Assembly (NCBI RefSeq): GCF_020297365.1
Contig: NZ_JAIXIG010000023.1
Coordinates: forward strand, 1 to 59,471
Reading direction: 5' to 3'
Source of the DNA: Curtobacterium oceanosedimentum
Lineage (GTDB): Bacteria; Actinomycetota; Actinomycetes; Actinomycetales; Microbacteriaceae
Length of the DNA stretch: 59,471 nt
Positions 36,271-48,426 of this stretch are shown piece after piece (the stretch's first letter is position 1; the number at the start of each line of letters is the position of its first letter). The notes below the pieces were generated by a model, which was not told where the DNA came from, made no database searches, and saw only the letters and a program-made list of their open reading frames with translations. The position numbers and the translations under genes are program-made.

Positions 36271-37095
36271 TCAGTGCAGGACGGCGCCGTCCGTGTCGAC
36301 CGGGTGCCGCTCCCCCGCCGTGACGGCGACCGTCAGGCGGTTGTCCTCCGGCGGGATCGGGCACGCGTACTGGTACGAGAACGCGCACGGCGGCAGGACC
36401 AGCAGGTTCCAGTCGAGTTCCACCGACGCCTCGGCCCCGGGGTCGTCGAGGTACAGGAACCGCCCCATCGAGTACGAGCTGCCGGGGTCGTCCTCGGGCA
36501 GGGCGCTCGTGGCGTCCTGCACGATGAGCTGCAGGCGCGGTGCTCCGCGGAACGCGGCGGACCGGACGGCGAGCAGACGCACGGTCGCGTCGCCGACGGT
36601 CGTCTCGACGTGCCCGGCGATCGGCAGCGCGTCGCCGGCTGCGTCGAGGACGCTGCCACGGGCCTCCAGGTCGTCGCCCACCAGCGGGACGTACCGGCCG
36701 GTCCGGACCCACCCGTCGGCGTGGTCGAACCGGGCGATGCGCGCGAAGCGGGCGATCGCGTCCGATGCCGGGTCCCAGACGCGCAGGGTGTCCCCGTTCA
36801 CCGTCCCCGCAAACCCGTCCGGGAAGGCGACGGTGGAGGGCACGACGGCCGTGTCGCCGGCCACGAGCACCGTCCCGTCGACCGTGACCCCGTCGACGAG
36901 CACGCCGTCGCCCGCCTCGGCGGTGACCGTGAGGCCACCGACCGCGGGCGCCCACGTCCCCGGAACCGGCCAGACCGGCTGCGGGGTGTCGACGTGCTGC
37001 GCGTTCACCAGGGCGAGCGGCCCCCGGGGACTGCGTGCCCACGCGTCCCGCTGCTCGGCGTGCTCGGCGGACCGGGCCGTTGACGTGTCGGTCAC
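36271..37095 (-). CDS. DUF1684 family protein
   Basis: This 274-aa protein matches DUF1684, a bacterial family of unknown biochemical role. The late segments GRFLYLDDPG, VELDWNLLVLPPCAFSYQYACPIPPEDNRL and the ending VTAGER are the recognisable conserved part, with several aromatic and Pro-Pro-Cys residues. No signal peptide is seen. The GTG start overlaps the stop of the AI-2E family transporter (GTGA), so the two are coupled. Confidence 0.8.
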   Translation of the reverse strand: MTDTSTARSAEHAEQRDAWARSPRGPLALVNAQHVDTPQPVWPVPGTWAPAVGGLTVTAEAGDGVLVDGVTVDGTVLVAGDTAVVPSTVAFPDGFAGTVNGDTLRVWDPASDAIARFARIARFDHADGWVRTGRYVPLVGDDLEARGSVLDAAGDALPIAGHVETTVGDATVRLLAVRSAAFRGAPRLQLIVQDATSALPEDDPGSSYSMGRFLYLDDPGAEASVELDWNLLVLPPCAFSYQYACPIPPEDNRLTVAVTAGERHPVDTDGAVLH

Positions 37096-38222
37096 GCCTG
37101 CTCCTGACGGGGGTAGATGACCTTCTGCACGATGATGATGACCGATGCCGCGACGGGCAGGGCGACGAGCGCGCCGAGCACACCGCCGATCGTGCCGCCG
37201 GCGACCGCGGCGATGACCACGAGTGCTCCGGGCACCTGGACCGCACGGGACATGATGCGCGGGGAGATCAGGTAGGCCTCGACCTGCATGTAGACGAGGT
37301 AGTAGATCGCGGCGGCGAGGGCCGTGGCCGGCGACGCGAAGAAGCACAGCAGCGAGATCACGATCGCGGCCGCCAGGGTGCCGACGAGCGGGATGAGCGA
37401 GCCGAGGAACGCGAACGACGCCAGCAGCACGGGCAGCGGGGCGCCGATGATGAGCAGGAACACCAGGCTGAGGATGCCGTTGATGAGCGCCTGCGACACC
37501 TGGCCGACGACGTACCGACCGACCGCCTGGGTGATCTGCTCGCTCACGTCGATGAAGTTCTGACGGCGAGACGCCGGCACGAACCGGTAGGCCGCGCGCT
37601 TCATGCCCCGCATCGACGCCAGGAAGTACAGCATGAGGATGATGACGATGAGCGCGCCGGTCACCCCGGACAGGATCCCGCTGCCGACCGCCAGGATGCC
37701 TCCGCCGACGCTGAGCAGGTTGCCCGGCTTCTCGACGAAGGCCTGCAGCGACTGCAGCGCGTGGTCGATGTCGAACGAGCCCGCGAACTGCTTCGACAGG
37801 TCCTGCACCCACGGCTGCTGGGAGATGTCCCGCACGATCTCGGGGAAGTTCTGGATGAGGTTCGACGCCTGCTCCACCAGGACCGGCACGACGGCGAACA
37901 CGATGCCGGCGAACCCGCCGAGCACGCCCACCACGACGATGGTGATCGCCGCCCACCGCGGGATGAAGCGCTCGAGGAACGACACGAGCGGGTCGATGCC
38001 GAGCGCCAGGAACAGCGCGACACCGATGTACACCAGGACCGTGCTGAGCTGACCGACGATCGAGCCGGCGAGCAGGGCGACGAGCACGCCGATGGCACCC
38101 ATGAACCCGATGCGGAAGGCGTTGACGCGCACGCCGGTACCGCCCCGGGTCACCTCGAACGTGACGTTCGGGGTCGGTGCGTGGTCGTCCTGCGAGGTGT
38201 CGCGCTTCCTTGGCAAATGCAC
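37092..38222 (-). CDS. AI-2E family transporter (permease)
   Basis: This 376-aa protein has the layout of the AI-2E/PerM family: two N-terminal membrane segments, a long periplasmic-like middle (about residues 95-160, VFAVVPVLVEQASNLIQNFPEIV) and a C-terminal block of about five segments. Members export small molecules or exchange ions, and the substrate varies. The start is a GTG (HLPRKRD follows). It lies immediately after a tRNA on the same strand. Confidence 0.82.
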   Translation of the reverse strand: MHLPRKRDTSQDDHAPTPNVTFEVTRGGTGVRVNAFRIGFMGAIGVLVALLAGSIVGQLSTVLVYIGVALFLALGIDPLVSFLERFIPRWAAITIVVVGVLGGFAGIVFAVVPVLVEQASNLIQNFPEIVRDISQQPWVQDLSKQFAGSFDIDHALQSLQAFVEKPGNLLSVGGGILAVGSGILSGVTGALIVIILMLYFLASMRGMKRAAYRFVPASRRQNFIDVSEQITQAVGRYVVGQVSQALINGILSLVFLLIIGAPLPVLLASFAFLGSLIPLVGTLAAAIVISLLCFFASPATALAAAIYYLVYMQVEAYLISPRIMSRAVQVPGALVVIAAVAGGTIGGVLGALVALPVAASVIIIVQKVIYPRQEQA

Positions 38223-38223
38223 G

Positions 38224-38298
38224 TGGGGCGGGCGGGACTCGAACCCGCGGATCGTTCGGTTATGAGCCGACTGCCTTGACCAGCTTGGCTACCGCCCC
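38224..38298 (-). tRNA. tRNA with anticodon CAT (Met, or Ile2)
   Basis: A cloverleaf is drawn from acceptor GGGGCGG/CCGCCCC, D arm GCCAAGCTGGTCAAGGC, anticodon loop CTCATAA, T arm GCGGGTTCGAGTCCCGC and discriminator A. The anticodon stem starts with a G-A mismatch. It is not an initiator tRNA. It could be elongator Met or a lysidine-modified Ile2; the sequence alone does not settle this. Confidence 0.85.
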
Positions 38299-38311
38299 TC
38301 GCCGGGGACCG

Positions 38312-39523
38312 TCAGGCCACCGGCTCCCCACGATACAGCGCCTCGAACGTCGCGAGCGTGCGGTTGATGTCGTGTGCCTCGATCATCGTCAGGCTGCGGT
38401 CGCGCATCGCCACGTAGTCGTCGTCCGGTGCGGTCAGCACGCCCGTCAGCTTCGCGGCGAGGTCCTCGACGTCGCCCGGGCGGAACAGTGCCCCGTTGCC
38501 GTCGATGAGGTGCGGGAGCGCCATCGAGTCGGCCGCGACGACCGGCAGGCCCGACGCCATCGCCTCGAGCGACGAGATGCTCTGCAGCTCGGCGGTCGAC
38601 GGCATCGCGAACACCGTCGCGTTCGTCAGGGCCTGCTGCTTGCGCTCGTCCGAGACGAAGCCCAGGAAGCGCACGCGGTCCTCGACGCCGAGCTCCTTCG
38701 CCAGGACGGTGAGCTTCGGGATCATCTCGCCGTCGCCGACGATGGTCAGGGTCGCGGCCAGTTCGGCGGGCAGCACCGCGAGGGCCCGGACGAGCACGTC
38801 GAGGTTCTTCTCCGGCGCCACGCGACCCACGAACACGATGTCGTTGCCGACCGGGCGTCCTTCGCGGGCGACGTAGCGGGACGCGTCGATGCCGCACGAG
38901 ATCGCGAGCACCTGCTGCCCGGCGATGGCCTTGCGCAGGTAGTCGGCGGCCAGGTTCGTCGGTGTGGTGATGGTGTCCGCCAGGCGGTAGGTCTTGGCGG
39001 CGTCGCTCCACGCGATCTTCAGCGCGAGGGGCAGCGTCCACTTGCCGAACGGCGTGTACTCGAGCAGGTTCTCTGGCATGAAGTGGTTCGTCGCGATGAC
39101 CCGGATGCCGCGGTCGTTCGCCTCGTGCACGATGCCGCGGCCGATGACCACGTGCGACTGGATGTGCAGGACGTCGGGCTGCACGGCGTCGAGGATCGGG
39201 CCGGTCCACTTCCGGACGCTCCACGGCCACACGAACCGGAGCCACGGGTGCAGCGGCCACTTGTAGGACTTCAGCCGGTGCACGACGAGCGTGACGCCGT
39301 GGTGCACCTCGTCGAAGGTGCCGTGGTGACGGCTCGAGGCCGGGGCGACGACGTGGACCTCGTGCCCGCGCTCGGCGAGCCCGACGGCCAGCTGCTCGGC
39401 GAAGGTGGCCGCACCGTTGACGTCCGGCGCGAAGGTGTCCGCGGCGATCAGCACGCGCAGCGGTCGGTGGCCGCCCGTCGCACCCGTCGGTCCGGCGGTG
39501 GCGGTGGTGGCGTCTCCTGACAC
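38312..39523 (-). CDS. GT4 family glycosyltransferase
   Basis: This 403-aa GT-B enzyme transfers a sugar from a nucleotide or lipid donor. The N-terminal domain has DTFAPDVNGAATFAEQLAVGL and IQSHVVIGRG; the C-terminal domain has ISCGIDASRY, VFVGRVAPEKNLDVLV and SLEAMASGLPVVAAD with the donor-binding acidic residues. It resembles actinobacterial mannosyl- and glucosyltransferases acting on membrane glycolipids; acceptor unknown. The start is a GTG. The tRNA lies immediately downstream. Confidence 0.85.
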   Translation of the reverse strand: MSGDATTATAGPTGATGGHRPLRVLIAADTFAPDVNGAATFAEQLAVGLAERGHEVHVVAPASSRHHGTFDEVHHGVTLVVHRLKSYKWPLHPWLRFVWPWSVRKWTGPILDAVQPDVLHIQSHVVIGRGIVHEANDRGIRVIATNHFMPENLLEYTPFGKWTLPLALKIAWSDAAKTYRLADTITTPTNLAADYLRKAIAGQQVLAISCGIDASRYVAREGRPVGNDIVFVGRVAPEKNLDVLVRALAVLPAELAATLTIVGDGEMIPKLTVLAKELGVEDRVRFLGFVSDERKQQALTNATVFAMPSTAELQSISSLEAMASGLPVVAADSMALPHLIDGNGALFRPGDVEDLAAKLTGVLTAPDDDYVAMRDRSLTMIEAHDINRTLATFEALYRGEPVA

Positions 39524-39681
39524 GGCGGAGTTCGTCCTCTCGTGGGCGATTGCTGGTCGGCAGCGACGCTATCGCACCAGGATCGGCGGTCGCGTCAGCC
39601 GCGCGGATGAGGGCGGCGGTCGCCGGGCGCTGCGCACCGCACAGCGGCCGCCCCGCCGCGCCGGTTCCGCTCCGGGCGGCG

Positions 39682-40596
39682 TCAGCTGCGCGTCTGGGGG
39701 TGGTGCTTCGCGAGCAGGAACACACCCGTGATCGCGATCGCGGCCGCGACCACGAACCCGGCGACGGCGAACGCCGGCGCTCCCGCCGCCTCACCGAGGA
39801 CGACGACGCCGATGCCGACCGCCACGATCGGGTCGATCACCGTCAGCCCCGCGATCACGAGGTCGGCCGAGCCGCTCGAGTACGCGTTCTGCACGAAGTA
39901 CCCACCGAGCGACGCCGCGACGACCACGCCGACGATGGCGAGCACGGTGAGCCAGTCGAAGGTGTGGTTCACGAACCGGTTCAGCACGACCTTCGCCAGC
40001 GTCGCCACGAACCCGTAGAGCACCCCGGCCCCCACGATGTAGTACAGCGCGCTGCGGTGCTTCGCCACCACCCGGAACGACACCAGCACGAGCACCAGCA
40101 CGACGGCCAGGATCACCAGGACGGTGACGAGCTGCTGCCGGGTGATCGCGCTCTCGTGCCCGACGAACGCCGCGATCCCCACGAAGATCCCGACACCGAC
40201 GATGCACGTCCACACGGCGCGCTTCGCTCGACGACCCAGGGGCACCCCGGACGACCGCGACGAGAACCACGTCGTGATGACGAGGGCGACGGCGCCCAGG
40301 GGCTGCACGACGATCAGGGGGGCGAACGTGATGCTGACGAGCTGGAGCACCACCGCGATGCCGAGCATGAGCGTGCCGAGCACCCAGTAGCCGCTCGAGA
40401 CGAGCCCGACGACGTGCCGGACGCTCAGCCCCTTCGACTGCCGACCGAGACGTGCCTCGACCCGCTGCACCCCGCGGCTCTGGAACTGCGCCCCGAGCGA
40501 CAGGAACACCGCACCGATGAGCGCCACCGGGATCATCAGCGCCTGGAACGGCGTGAGGTTGCTCACGGCGTCGGGCAGCTGGAGGTCCGTCGTCAC
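39682..40596 (-). CDS. DMT-superfamily transporter
   Basis: This 304-aa protein has nine to ten transmembrane segments and a short soluble loop after the first (QSRGVQRVEARLGRQSKG). The segment ITFAPLIVVQPLGAVALV is typical of the actinobacterial DMT/NIPA-like group. It is expected to move a small metabolite or divalent cation; the substrate is not known. It is divergent from def, with about 40 bases between the start codons. Confidence 0.78.
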   Translation of the reverse strand: MTTDLQLPDAVSNLTPFQALMIPVALIGAVFLSLGAQFQSRGVQRVEARLGRQSKGLSVRHVVGLVSSGYWVLGTLMLGIAVVLQLVSITFAPLIVVQPLGAVALVITTWFSSRSSGVPLGRRAKRAVWTCIVGVGIFVGIAAFVGHESAITRQQLVTVLVILAVVLVLVLVSFRVVAKHRSALYYIVGAGVLYGFVATLAKVVLNRFVNHTFDWLTVLAIVGVVVAASLGGYFVQNAYSSGSADLVIAGLTVIDPIVAVGIGVVVLGEAAGAPAFAVAGFVVAAAIAITGVFLLAKHHPQTRS

Positions 40597-40623
40597 GCGT
40601 CGAGGCTACCGTCCCCCGCCGGA

Positions 40624-40629
40624 TAACCT
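40624..40629 (+). promoter_or_regulatory. -10 box of def (leaderless)
   Basis: TAACCT ends 6 bases before ATG 40636 with no ribosome binding site. Confidence 0.4.
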
Positions 40630-40635
40630 GGGTGA

Positions 40636-41211
40636 ATGGCCGTTCTCCCGATCCGCATCACCGGCGAACCCGTCCTGCACGAGCGTGCAGCCGAGGTCAC
40701 CGCGTTCGATGACGACCTCCGCACCCTCGTCGCCGACATGTTCGAGACCATGAACCTGGCGCCCGGCGTCGGCCTGGCCGGACCGCAGGTGGGCGTCGGC
40801 AAGCGCCTGTTCGTGTACTCGTACACCGACGACGACGACGTCCTGCACCGGGGCGCCGCCGTGAACCCCGTGCTGTGGACCACGCCCCCGGTCCCCGAGT
40901 CGGTCGAGGAGCTCGACGAGGACGACGAGTCCGAGGGCTGCCTGTCGATCCCCGGTGAGCGGTTCCCGCTCCGCCGCTCCGAGGGCGCCCTGCTGCGAGC
41001 CGTCGACGAGCACGGCACGCCGTTCGAGGTCGAGGCGCACGGCTGGCTGGCCCGGATCTTCCAGCACGAGTACGACCACCTGGACGGCTGGCTCTACGCC
41101 GACCGCCTGGTGCACCCGTACGGCAAGCAGGTCGCCAAGGCGATCCGCAAGAGCAGCTGGGGCGGCCCCGGGCAGTCCTGGCTGCCGGGGCGCGACCACC
41201 CCGAGGGCTGA
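40636..41211 (+). CDS. def: peptide deformylase
   Basis: This 191-aa metalloenzyme removes the formyl group from new proteins. All three motifs are present: GVGLAGPQ, EGCLSIPGE and QHEYDHLDG, giving the Cys and two His of the metal site and the catalytic Glu. The first motif has Gly instead of the usual second Ala, a common variation. The ATG sits 6 bases behind a TAACCT box. Confidence 0.95.
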   Translation: MAVLPIRITGEPVLHERAAEVTAFDDDLRTLVADMFETMNLAPGVGLAGPQVGVGKRLFVYSYTDDDDVLHRGAAVNPVLWTTPPVPESVEELDEDDESEGCLSIPGERFPLRRSEGALLRAVDEHGTPFEVEAHGWLARIFQHEYDHLDGWLYADRLVHPYGKQVAKAIRKSSWGGPGQSWLPGRDHPEG

Positions 41212-41242
41212 CGCCCGCGAGCGGACGGCCTGGAGGCGCGGG

Positions 41243-41731
41243 TCATCCCCGGTACGCCGCCGACGCGTCGCGCAGACGGTCGACCTCCGGGTGGCCCGGG
41301 CAGTACTGCAGCAGGCCGGCCGCGACGTGCGCGGCGACGGCGTCGGTCACCGACGCCGTCCACGGTGCGACCCCGCGCTCGGCGCAGACCCCGGCGAGCT
41401 CGACCATGGTCGCGTCGCCACGCGCAGCGTCGACCGCCGCCTGCTGCTGTGAGGACGGCACCGACCCGGTGAGCCGCTTGGCCGTGCACGACGACCGTCG
41501 GGCCTCCCACACCGCCGAGTAGGTCGTGTACGTCGCCCCGTCCTGCCCGTCGCCGTCGCACACGAAGGCGAACACCACCGGCGACGCCCCCGGACCGACG
41601 CCCGTGCCGGAACTCGTCGGGTCCTCGGTGCCGTCGGTGTCGGGACCCGCACCGCTGCACCCGGTGAGCCCCGCCGTCACCGCCACCACGACGCCGAGCA
41701 TCGCGAGGCGGGCGGAGCGGGAACGGAGCAC
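41243..41731 (-). CDS. hypothetical lipoprotein
   Basis: This 162-aa protein has an N-terminal signal peptide ending in the lipobox LTGC (Cys at about residue 24), then a Ser/Thr/Gly-rich spacer and a domain with four further cysteines (FVCDGDG, SSCTAKR, AGVCAERG, QYCPGH), which could form two disulfides. No named family is recognised. It converges with def and is divergent from the GT39-like gene. Confidence 0.65.
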   Translation of the reverse strand: MLRSRSARLAMLGVVVAVTAGLTGCSGAGPDTDGTEDPTSSGTGVGPGASPVVFAFVCDGDGQDGATYTTYSAVWEARRSSCTAKRLTGSVPSSQQQAAVDAARGDATMVELAGVCAERGVAPWTASVTDAVAAHVAAGLLQYCPGHPEVDRLRDASAAYRG

Positions 41732-41786
41732 CTGAGAACGCTAACAGCATCAGCCGCACACGACCCGCACGGCGGCTCCTGCGAAG

Positions 41787-43295
41787 ATGGACGCGCAGCA
41801 CCGAAGCCTGGAGGCCCCCATCCCCCGCCCGCACCCCCGCACCGTCCGTGTGACGGCCCTCGTGGTCGTCGCCCTGGCCGCCGTGTTCGTCACCACGTGG
41901 CACCTCGGCCGACCGACCATCGTGAACGACGAGTTCGTGTACCTCCGCGCGAGCTGGGCCTACGTGCACGGGGACTTCTCGTTGAACCTCGAGCACCCAC
42001 CGCTCGCCAAGTACGTCTACGGTGTGGCGCAGCTCCTCGCGGGACAGGGTCCACTGGGCCCCCGCCTGGTCGCCGCAGCAGCGGTGCTCGGGACCGGCGT
42101 CGTCCTGTTCCTCTGGCTGCGTCGCGAGCTCGGGTTCTGGACGGGGCTCGTCGCCGCCGGTCTCTGGTGGCTGACCCCCCGTGGGTCGGGCGCGACGTGG
42201 GCGGAGGCCGGCTCGGTCATCGGCGTCCGCATCGACCGCTTCGCGATGCTCGAACCGCTCATGGTCTTCTTCGCCGTGGCGTCGCTCGCCGCTGCGTGGA
42301 CGTGGATGCGGACCGGCAACCGGTGGTGGGTCGCCGCCGCGGGAGCCCTCCTCGCCCTGTCCGTCACGTCCAAGGTGTCGACCGCGGTGCTCGTGCTCGC
42401 CATCGGCGCTCTGCCGCTGTTGTTCCGTCGCTGGCGGGACCTGGGGGTCGGCGCGCTGTACGGCGGCGTGGCCTTCGTGGTCGTCTTCGTGGTCGTGTAC
42501 CTGCCGGTCGGGCTGTTCCGCGCGATCGGGCAGATGCTCCGCTTCCAGGCGCAGCAGAACGCGCACGGGCACCCGACGACCATCCTCGGGACCGTCTGGC
42601 CGACGGCGCCGTGGTGGGCGAACTTCGCCTTCCTCGCCGACGGAACGGGCTGGCTGCTGCTCTCCGTCCTGGCCGTCGGGGTCGTCGCGGCCCTCGCCGT
42701 CCGACCGGACCGGCTCGTCGCGTACCTCGGCACCGCCCTCGGCGTCTTCCTCGTCTTCTACGTCATCGTCGCCAACGTCTCACTCCCCTACTACTACGAC
42801 GCGTGGATGCCGCTGATCATCGCCCTGGCGGCGATCGGGTACGGGCGCCTGGCCACCGTCCGTCCGCCGGTCGGACGCATCGCGGCGGTCGTGCTCGTCG
42901 CCGCGCTGCTGGTCCCGGTCGTGCGGCTCGGCGTCGCCGTCGTGCAGACCCGGCCGAGCGGTGTCGCGATGCTGAGCGAAGCACTACAGGTGCGGGGCAA
43001 GGACGACGAGAACGTCCTCTTCGCCCGCTTCAGCGCGAACACCTGGCGGATCTACTTCGGCGACCGCGGGACGCAGAAGCCCCAGTTCGGCCCGTTCGAC
43101 GCCGTCGTCGTCGGGCACGACGACCGCCGTGCCATGCCGCCGCAGGTCCGGACGTTCCTGTCGGAGTACGACGACCAGCTCGAGCACTTCCGGCTCGACT
43201 ACCTGGACGTGTACGTCACGAAGACCGGCGTGATCAACGACAACGACCGCGACGGCACCCTCAGCATCGAGCCCGAAGAACTCGACAACCGCTGA
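41787..43295 (+). CDS. membrane glycosyltransferase, GT39/ArnT-like
   Basis: This 502-aa integral membrane protein has about eleven segments and the GT-C hallmark region near the first loop: NDEFVYLRASWAY, with the catalytic-type Asp/Glu, then LEHPPLAKY. Such enzymes use a polyprenyl-phosphate sugar to glycosylate proteins, lipids or cell-wall polymers outside the cytoplasm. The C-terminal soluble part ends in DNDRDGTLSIEPEELDN, which resembles an EF-hand calcium loop. It is followed by a hairpin and by tRNA-Asn on the opposite strand. Confidence 0.8.
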   Translation: MDAQHRSLEAPIPRPHPRTVRVTALVVVALAAVFVTTWHLGRPTIVNDEFVYLRASWAYVHGDFSLNLEHPPLAKYVYGVAQLLAGQGPLGPRLVAAAAVLGTGVVLFLWLRRELGFWTGLVAAGLWWLTPRGSGATWAEAGSVIGVRIDRFAMLEPLMVFFAVASLAAAWTWMRTGNRWWVAAAGALLALSVTSKVSTAVLVLAIGALPLLFRRWRDLGVGALYGGVAFVVVFVVVYLPVGLFRAIGQMLRFQAQQNAHGHPTTILGTVWPTAPWWANFAFLADGTGWLLLSVLAVGVVAALAVRPDRLVAYLGTALGVFLVFYVIVANVSLPYYYDAWMPLIIALAAIGYGRLATVRPPVGRIAAVVLVAALLVPVVRLGVAVVQTRPSGVAMLSEALQVRGKDDENVLFARFSANTWRIYFGDRGTQKPQFGPFDAVVVGHDDRRAMPPQVRTFLSEYDDQLEHFRLDYLDVYVTKTGVINDNDRDGTLSIEPEELDNR

Positions 43296-43355
43296 CGCGC
43301 ACACGCCGGCGTCCCACGCACACGCCGGCGTCGTCCCTCGACGCCCCGAACGGTC

Positions 43356-43383
43356 GAGACACCGCCGAATCCGGAGGCGTCTC
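43356..43383. terminator. hairpin after the GT39-like gene
   Basis: GAGACACCGCCG and CGGAGGCGTCTC pair around a 4-base loop with two mismatches. Two copies of CGCACACGCCGGCGTC lie just before it (about 43298-43334). No T-run follows, so function as a terminator is only likely. Confidence 0.4.
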
Positions 43384-43444
43384 GAGTACGGGGCGGCGTG
43401 CAGCGAACCCGCCGCTGTCCTCCCCAGCTGACCGGGAACGCAGA

Positions 43445-43472
43445 AGGCCCCCACTCCGAGGAGTGGGGGCCT
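43445..43472 (-). terminator. terminator after tRNA-Asn
   Basis: AGGCCCCCACTC and GAGTGGGGGCCT form a perfect 12-bp stem with a 4-base loop, starting 4 bases after the 3' end of tRNA-Asn on the minus strand. Confidence 0.75.
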
Positions 43473-43476
43473 GACG

Positions 43477-43549
43477 CTCCCCGAGTTGGACTCGAACCAA
43501 CAACCTGCCGGTTAACAGCCGGCTGCTCTGCCAATTGAGCTATCGAGGA
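43477..43549 (-). tRNA. tRNA-Asn (anticodon GTT)
   Basis: The cloverleaf is complete: acceptor TCCTCGA/TCGGGGA, D arm AGCTCAATTGGCAGAGC, anticodon stem CCGGC with loop TGTTAAC region reading GTT, and T arm TTGGTTCGAGTCCAA. The discriminator is G. Confidence 0.93.
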
Positions 43550-43662
43550 TCACTGTCCGCTGGCGAATGACGTGCGAACAACGGGTAACAGCATAGCAGC
43601 ACCCGGACGCCCACCACCGCATCGGACACGCCGCCCGGGCGCGCCGTCGCCGGACCGGCGGA

Positions 43663-44657
<995 letters not shown>

Positions 44658-44661
<4 letters not shown>

Positions 44662-45587
44662 CGGGTCTCCTGCCGGTCGGTCCGGGGGGCGGCGCCGGCG
44701 GCGACGGGCCGTCGGGGTGCGGTCGAACGGCGTGCCGTGCTGGTCGTCGGGCGCCGCTTCACACCGCGGGCCGCGGTGGACGCGAGCGTCTTCACGTAGG
44801 GGTCGACGGGGTTGTCGAGGACCTCGTCGAAGGTGCCGAGGCCGACCATCCGCCCGTCGGCCATCACGGCGACGCGGTCGGCGAGGGCGCGGGCCTCGCG
44901 CAGGTCGCTCGACACGACGACGGCGGAGAACTGTCGACCGCGCTGCAGGGTCGCGAGGGCCTCGAGCACCGACTGACGCACGAGTACGTCGACGCCACGA
45001 GCGGGTTCGTCGGCGACGAGCAGCTGCGGCTCGAGCACCAGGGCCTTCGCCAGCGCGACACGCTGCCGCTGCCCGCTCGACAGCTCCCACGTGTTCAGGC
45101 GCATCACGCCGAGCGGCAGGTGCACCGCGTCGAGCAGCCGGGCGACGATGAGCCCGGCCTCCTTGCGGTCGAACCGGCGGTCGCGGGCGTATATCGGTTC
45201 GGCGACGGCCTCACCGACGGTCAGGTCCGGGCTGAGCCGGTCGGCGCCGTCCTGCGGCAGGTAGCCGATCCGGCCGCTCAGCCGCTCCGCCTTGCGCGAC
45301 GACGGTCGGAGCCCGCGGGTCTTCTGCCCGAGCACCGTCAGCTCACCGCCGACGATGTGCCGGCGCAGGGCCCCCTCGCCCTCGCCGTGCGAGCCGAGCT
45401 GGCCCGCGAGCGCGGCGGCGAACGTCGACTTGCCGGAGCCGGACTCGCCGAGCAGCGCCAGGATCTCGCCCTGTCGGACCGTCAGGCTCACCCCGTCGAC
45501 CGCCCGGATCGGCTCCGACCCCCGTCCGCCCCGGTACTCGATCGACACGTCGTCCGCGACGACCGCCGGTCCGTTGACCGCGATCAT
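44658..45587 (-). CDS. extra ABC ATPase of the peptide transporter locus
   Basis: This 309-aa single nucleotide-binding protein has Walker A GESGSGKS, a signature reading LSSGQRQR and Walker B LLVADEPARGVD. The usual TSALD/TTALD after Walker B is replaced by ARGVD. The C-terminal 40 residues are Arg/Ala-rich and disordered. It follows a complete two-domain ATPase gene, which normally suffices for a dipeptide transporter, so its partner permease is unclear; it may use the same permeases. It is separated from that gene by a 26-bp perfect inverted repeat. Confidence 0.8.
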
Positions 45588-45673
45588 GGGTCCCCTTCCA
45601 CGCCGCCCCCTGGCGGCGGTTCGCGACGGGCCGCGGTGTGGCAGGACCGTCGTGCGTACAGCAGTGGAGACGA

Positions 45674-45726
45674 CCGCCCTGGAGGCCCGACCAGCGTCGA
45701 CGACGCTGGTCGGGCCTCCAGGGCGG
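45674..45726. repeat. 26-bp perfect inverted repeat
   Basis: Two 26-bp arms that are exact reverse complements flank a single base (45700). The arms hold the 11-mer CTGGAGGCCCG, which recurs at 35437, 52301 and 57025. It lies between two ABC ATPase genes read on the minus strand, so it can act as a terminator or as an RNA-stabilising hairpin. Confidence 0.9.
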
Positions 45727-45737
45727 GTGCCGTCGGG

Positions 45738-47428
<1,691 letters not shown>

Positions 47429-47432
<4 letters not shown>

Positions 47433-48424
47433 GCGGCCGCCCCTTCCGTGCTGGCCGCCTGCTTCCGCGACACCAGCTGCTTGAGCCGGCGTCGCGCGCG
47501 CAGACGGGGGTCCGAGATGTCGTTGAGGCTCTCGCCGATGAAGGTCACGCCGAGCACGAGCACGACGATCGCGACACCGGGGAACACGCCGGTCCACCAG
47601 ACACCCGACGCCACGTCGGACAGCGCCCGGCTGAGGTCGTAGCCCCACTCCGCGCCGGCGGTCGGGCCGATGCCGAACCCGAGGAATCCGAGCCCCGCGA
47701 GGGTGAGGATCGCGTCGCTGGCGTTGAGCGTCAGGATGAGCGGCAGCGAGCGGGTGGAGTTCCGCAGCACGTGGCGCGTCATGATGCGCCACGGGTGGGT
47801 GCCGAGCACCCGGGCGGACTCGACGAACGCCTCGTTCTTCAGGCGCACCGCCTCGGCCCGCACGACCCGGAAGTACTGCGGGATGTACACGACGGTGATC
47901 GAGATCGCCGCCGCGACGATGCCGCCGGCGTAGCTGGAGTTGCCGCCGGAGATGACGATCGACACGACGATCGCGAGCAGCAGCGACGGGAACGCGTACA
48001 CCGCGTCCGCCACCACGACCAGCGTCCGGTCGAGCCAGCCGCCCAGGTACCCGGACACCATGCCGAGCAGGACACCGATGGTGATCGAGACGATGACGGC
48101 GACGATCACCACGAGGACGGCCGTGCGGGCGCCGTAGACGACGCGGCTGAACACGTCGAAGCCGCCGACGGTCGTTCCCCAGATGTGCTCGGCACTCGGG
48201 GCGCCGGTGCGCGGGAAGCTCTGGCCGTCGGCGCCCTGCAGCTGGCCGAAGCCGTACGGGGCGATGAGCGGTGCGGCCAGGGCGACGATCAGGTAGAGGG
48301 CGCAGATCACCACACCGGTGATGAGCATGCCGCGCTGCCAGCCGGTGCTCTTGCGGAGCTGGACCACCACGGGCAGCCGCTTCCAGAACGGCTCGTGGCG
48401 GTCGACGAGCGAGGTGTCGGCCAT
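47429..48424 (-). CDS. dipeptide/oligopeptide ABC permease (DppC-like)
   Basis: This 331-aa permease has six membrane segments after an N-terminal cytoplasmic stretch, an APYGFGQLQG / HIWGTTVGGFDVFSRVVYGAR region typical of DppC/OppC, and the coupling motif EAFVESARVLGTHPWRIMTRHVLRN. It pairs with the DppB-like permease encoded 2 bases upstream. The C-terminus ends in an Arg/Lys-rich tail. Confidence 0.92.
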
Positions 48425-48426
48425 CG

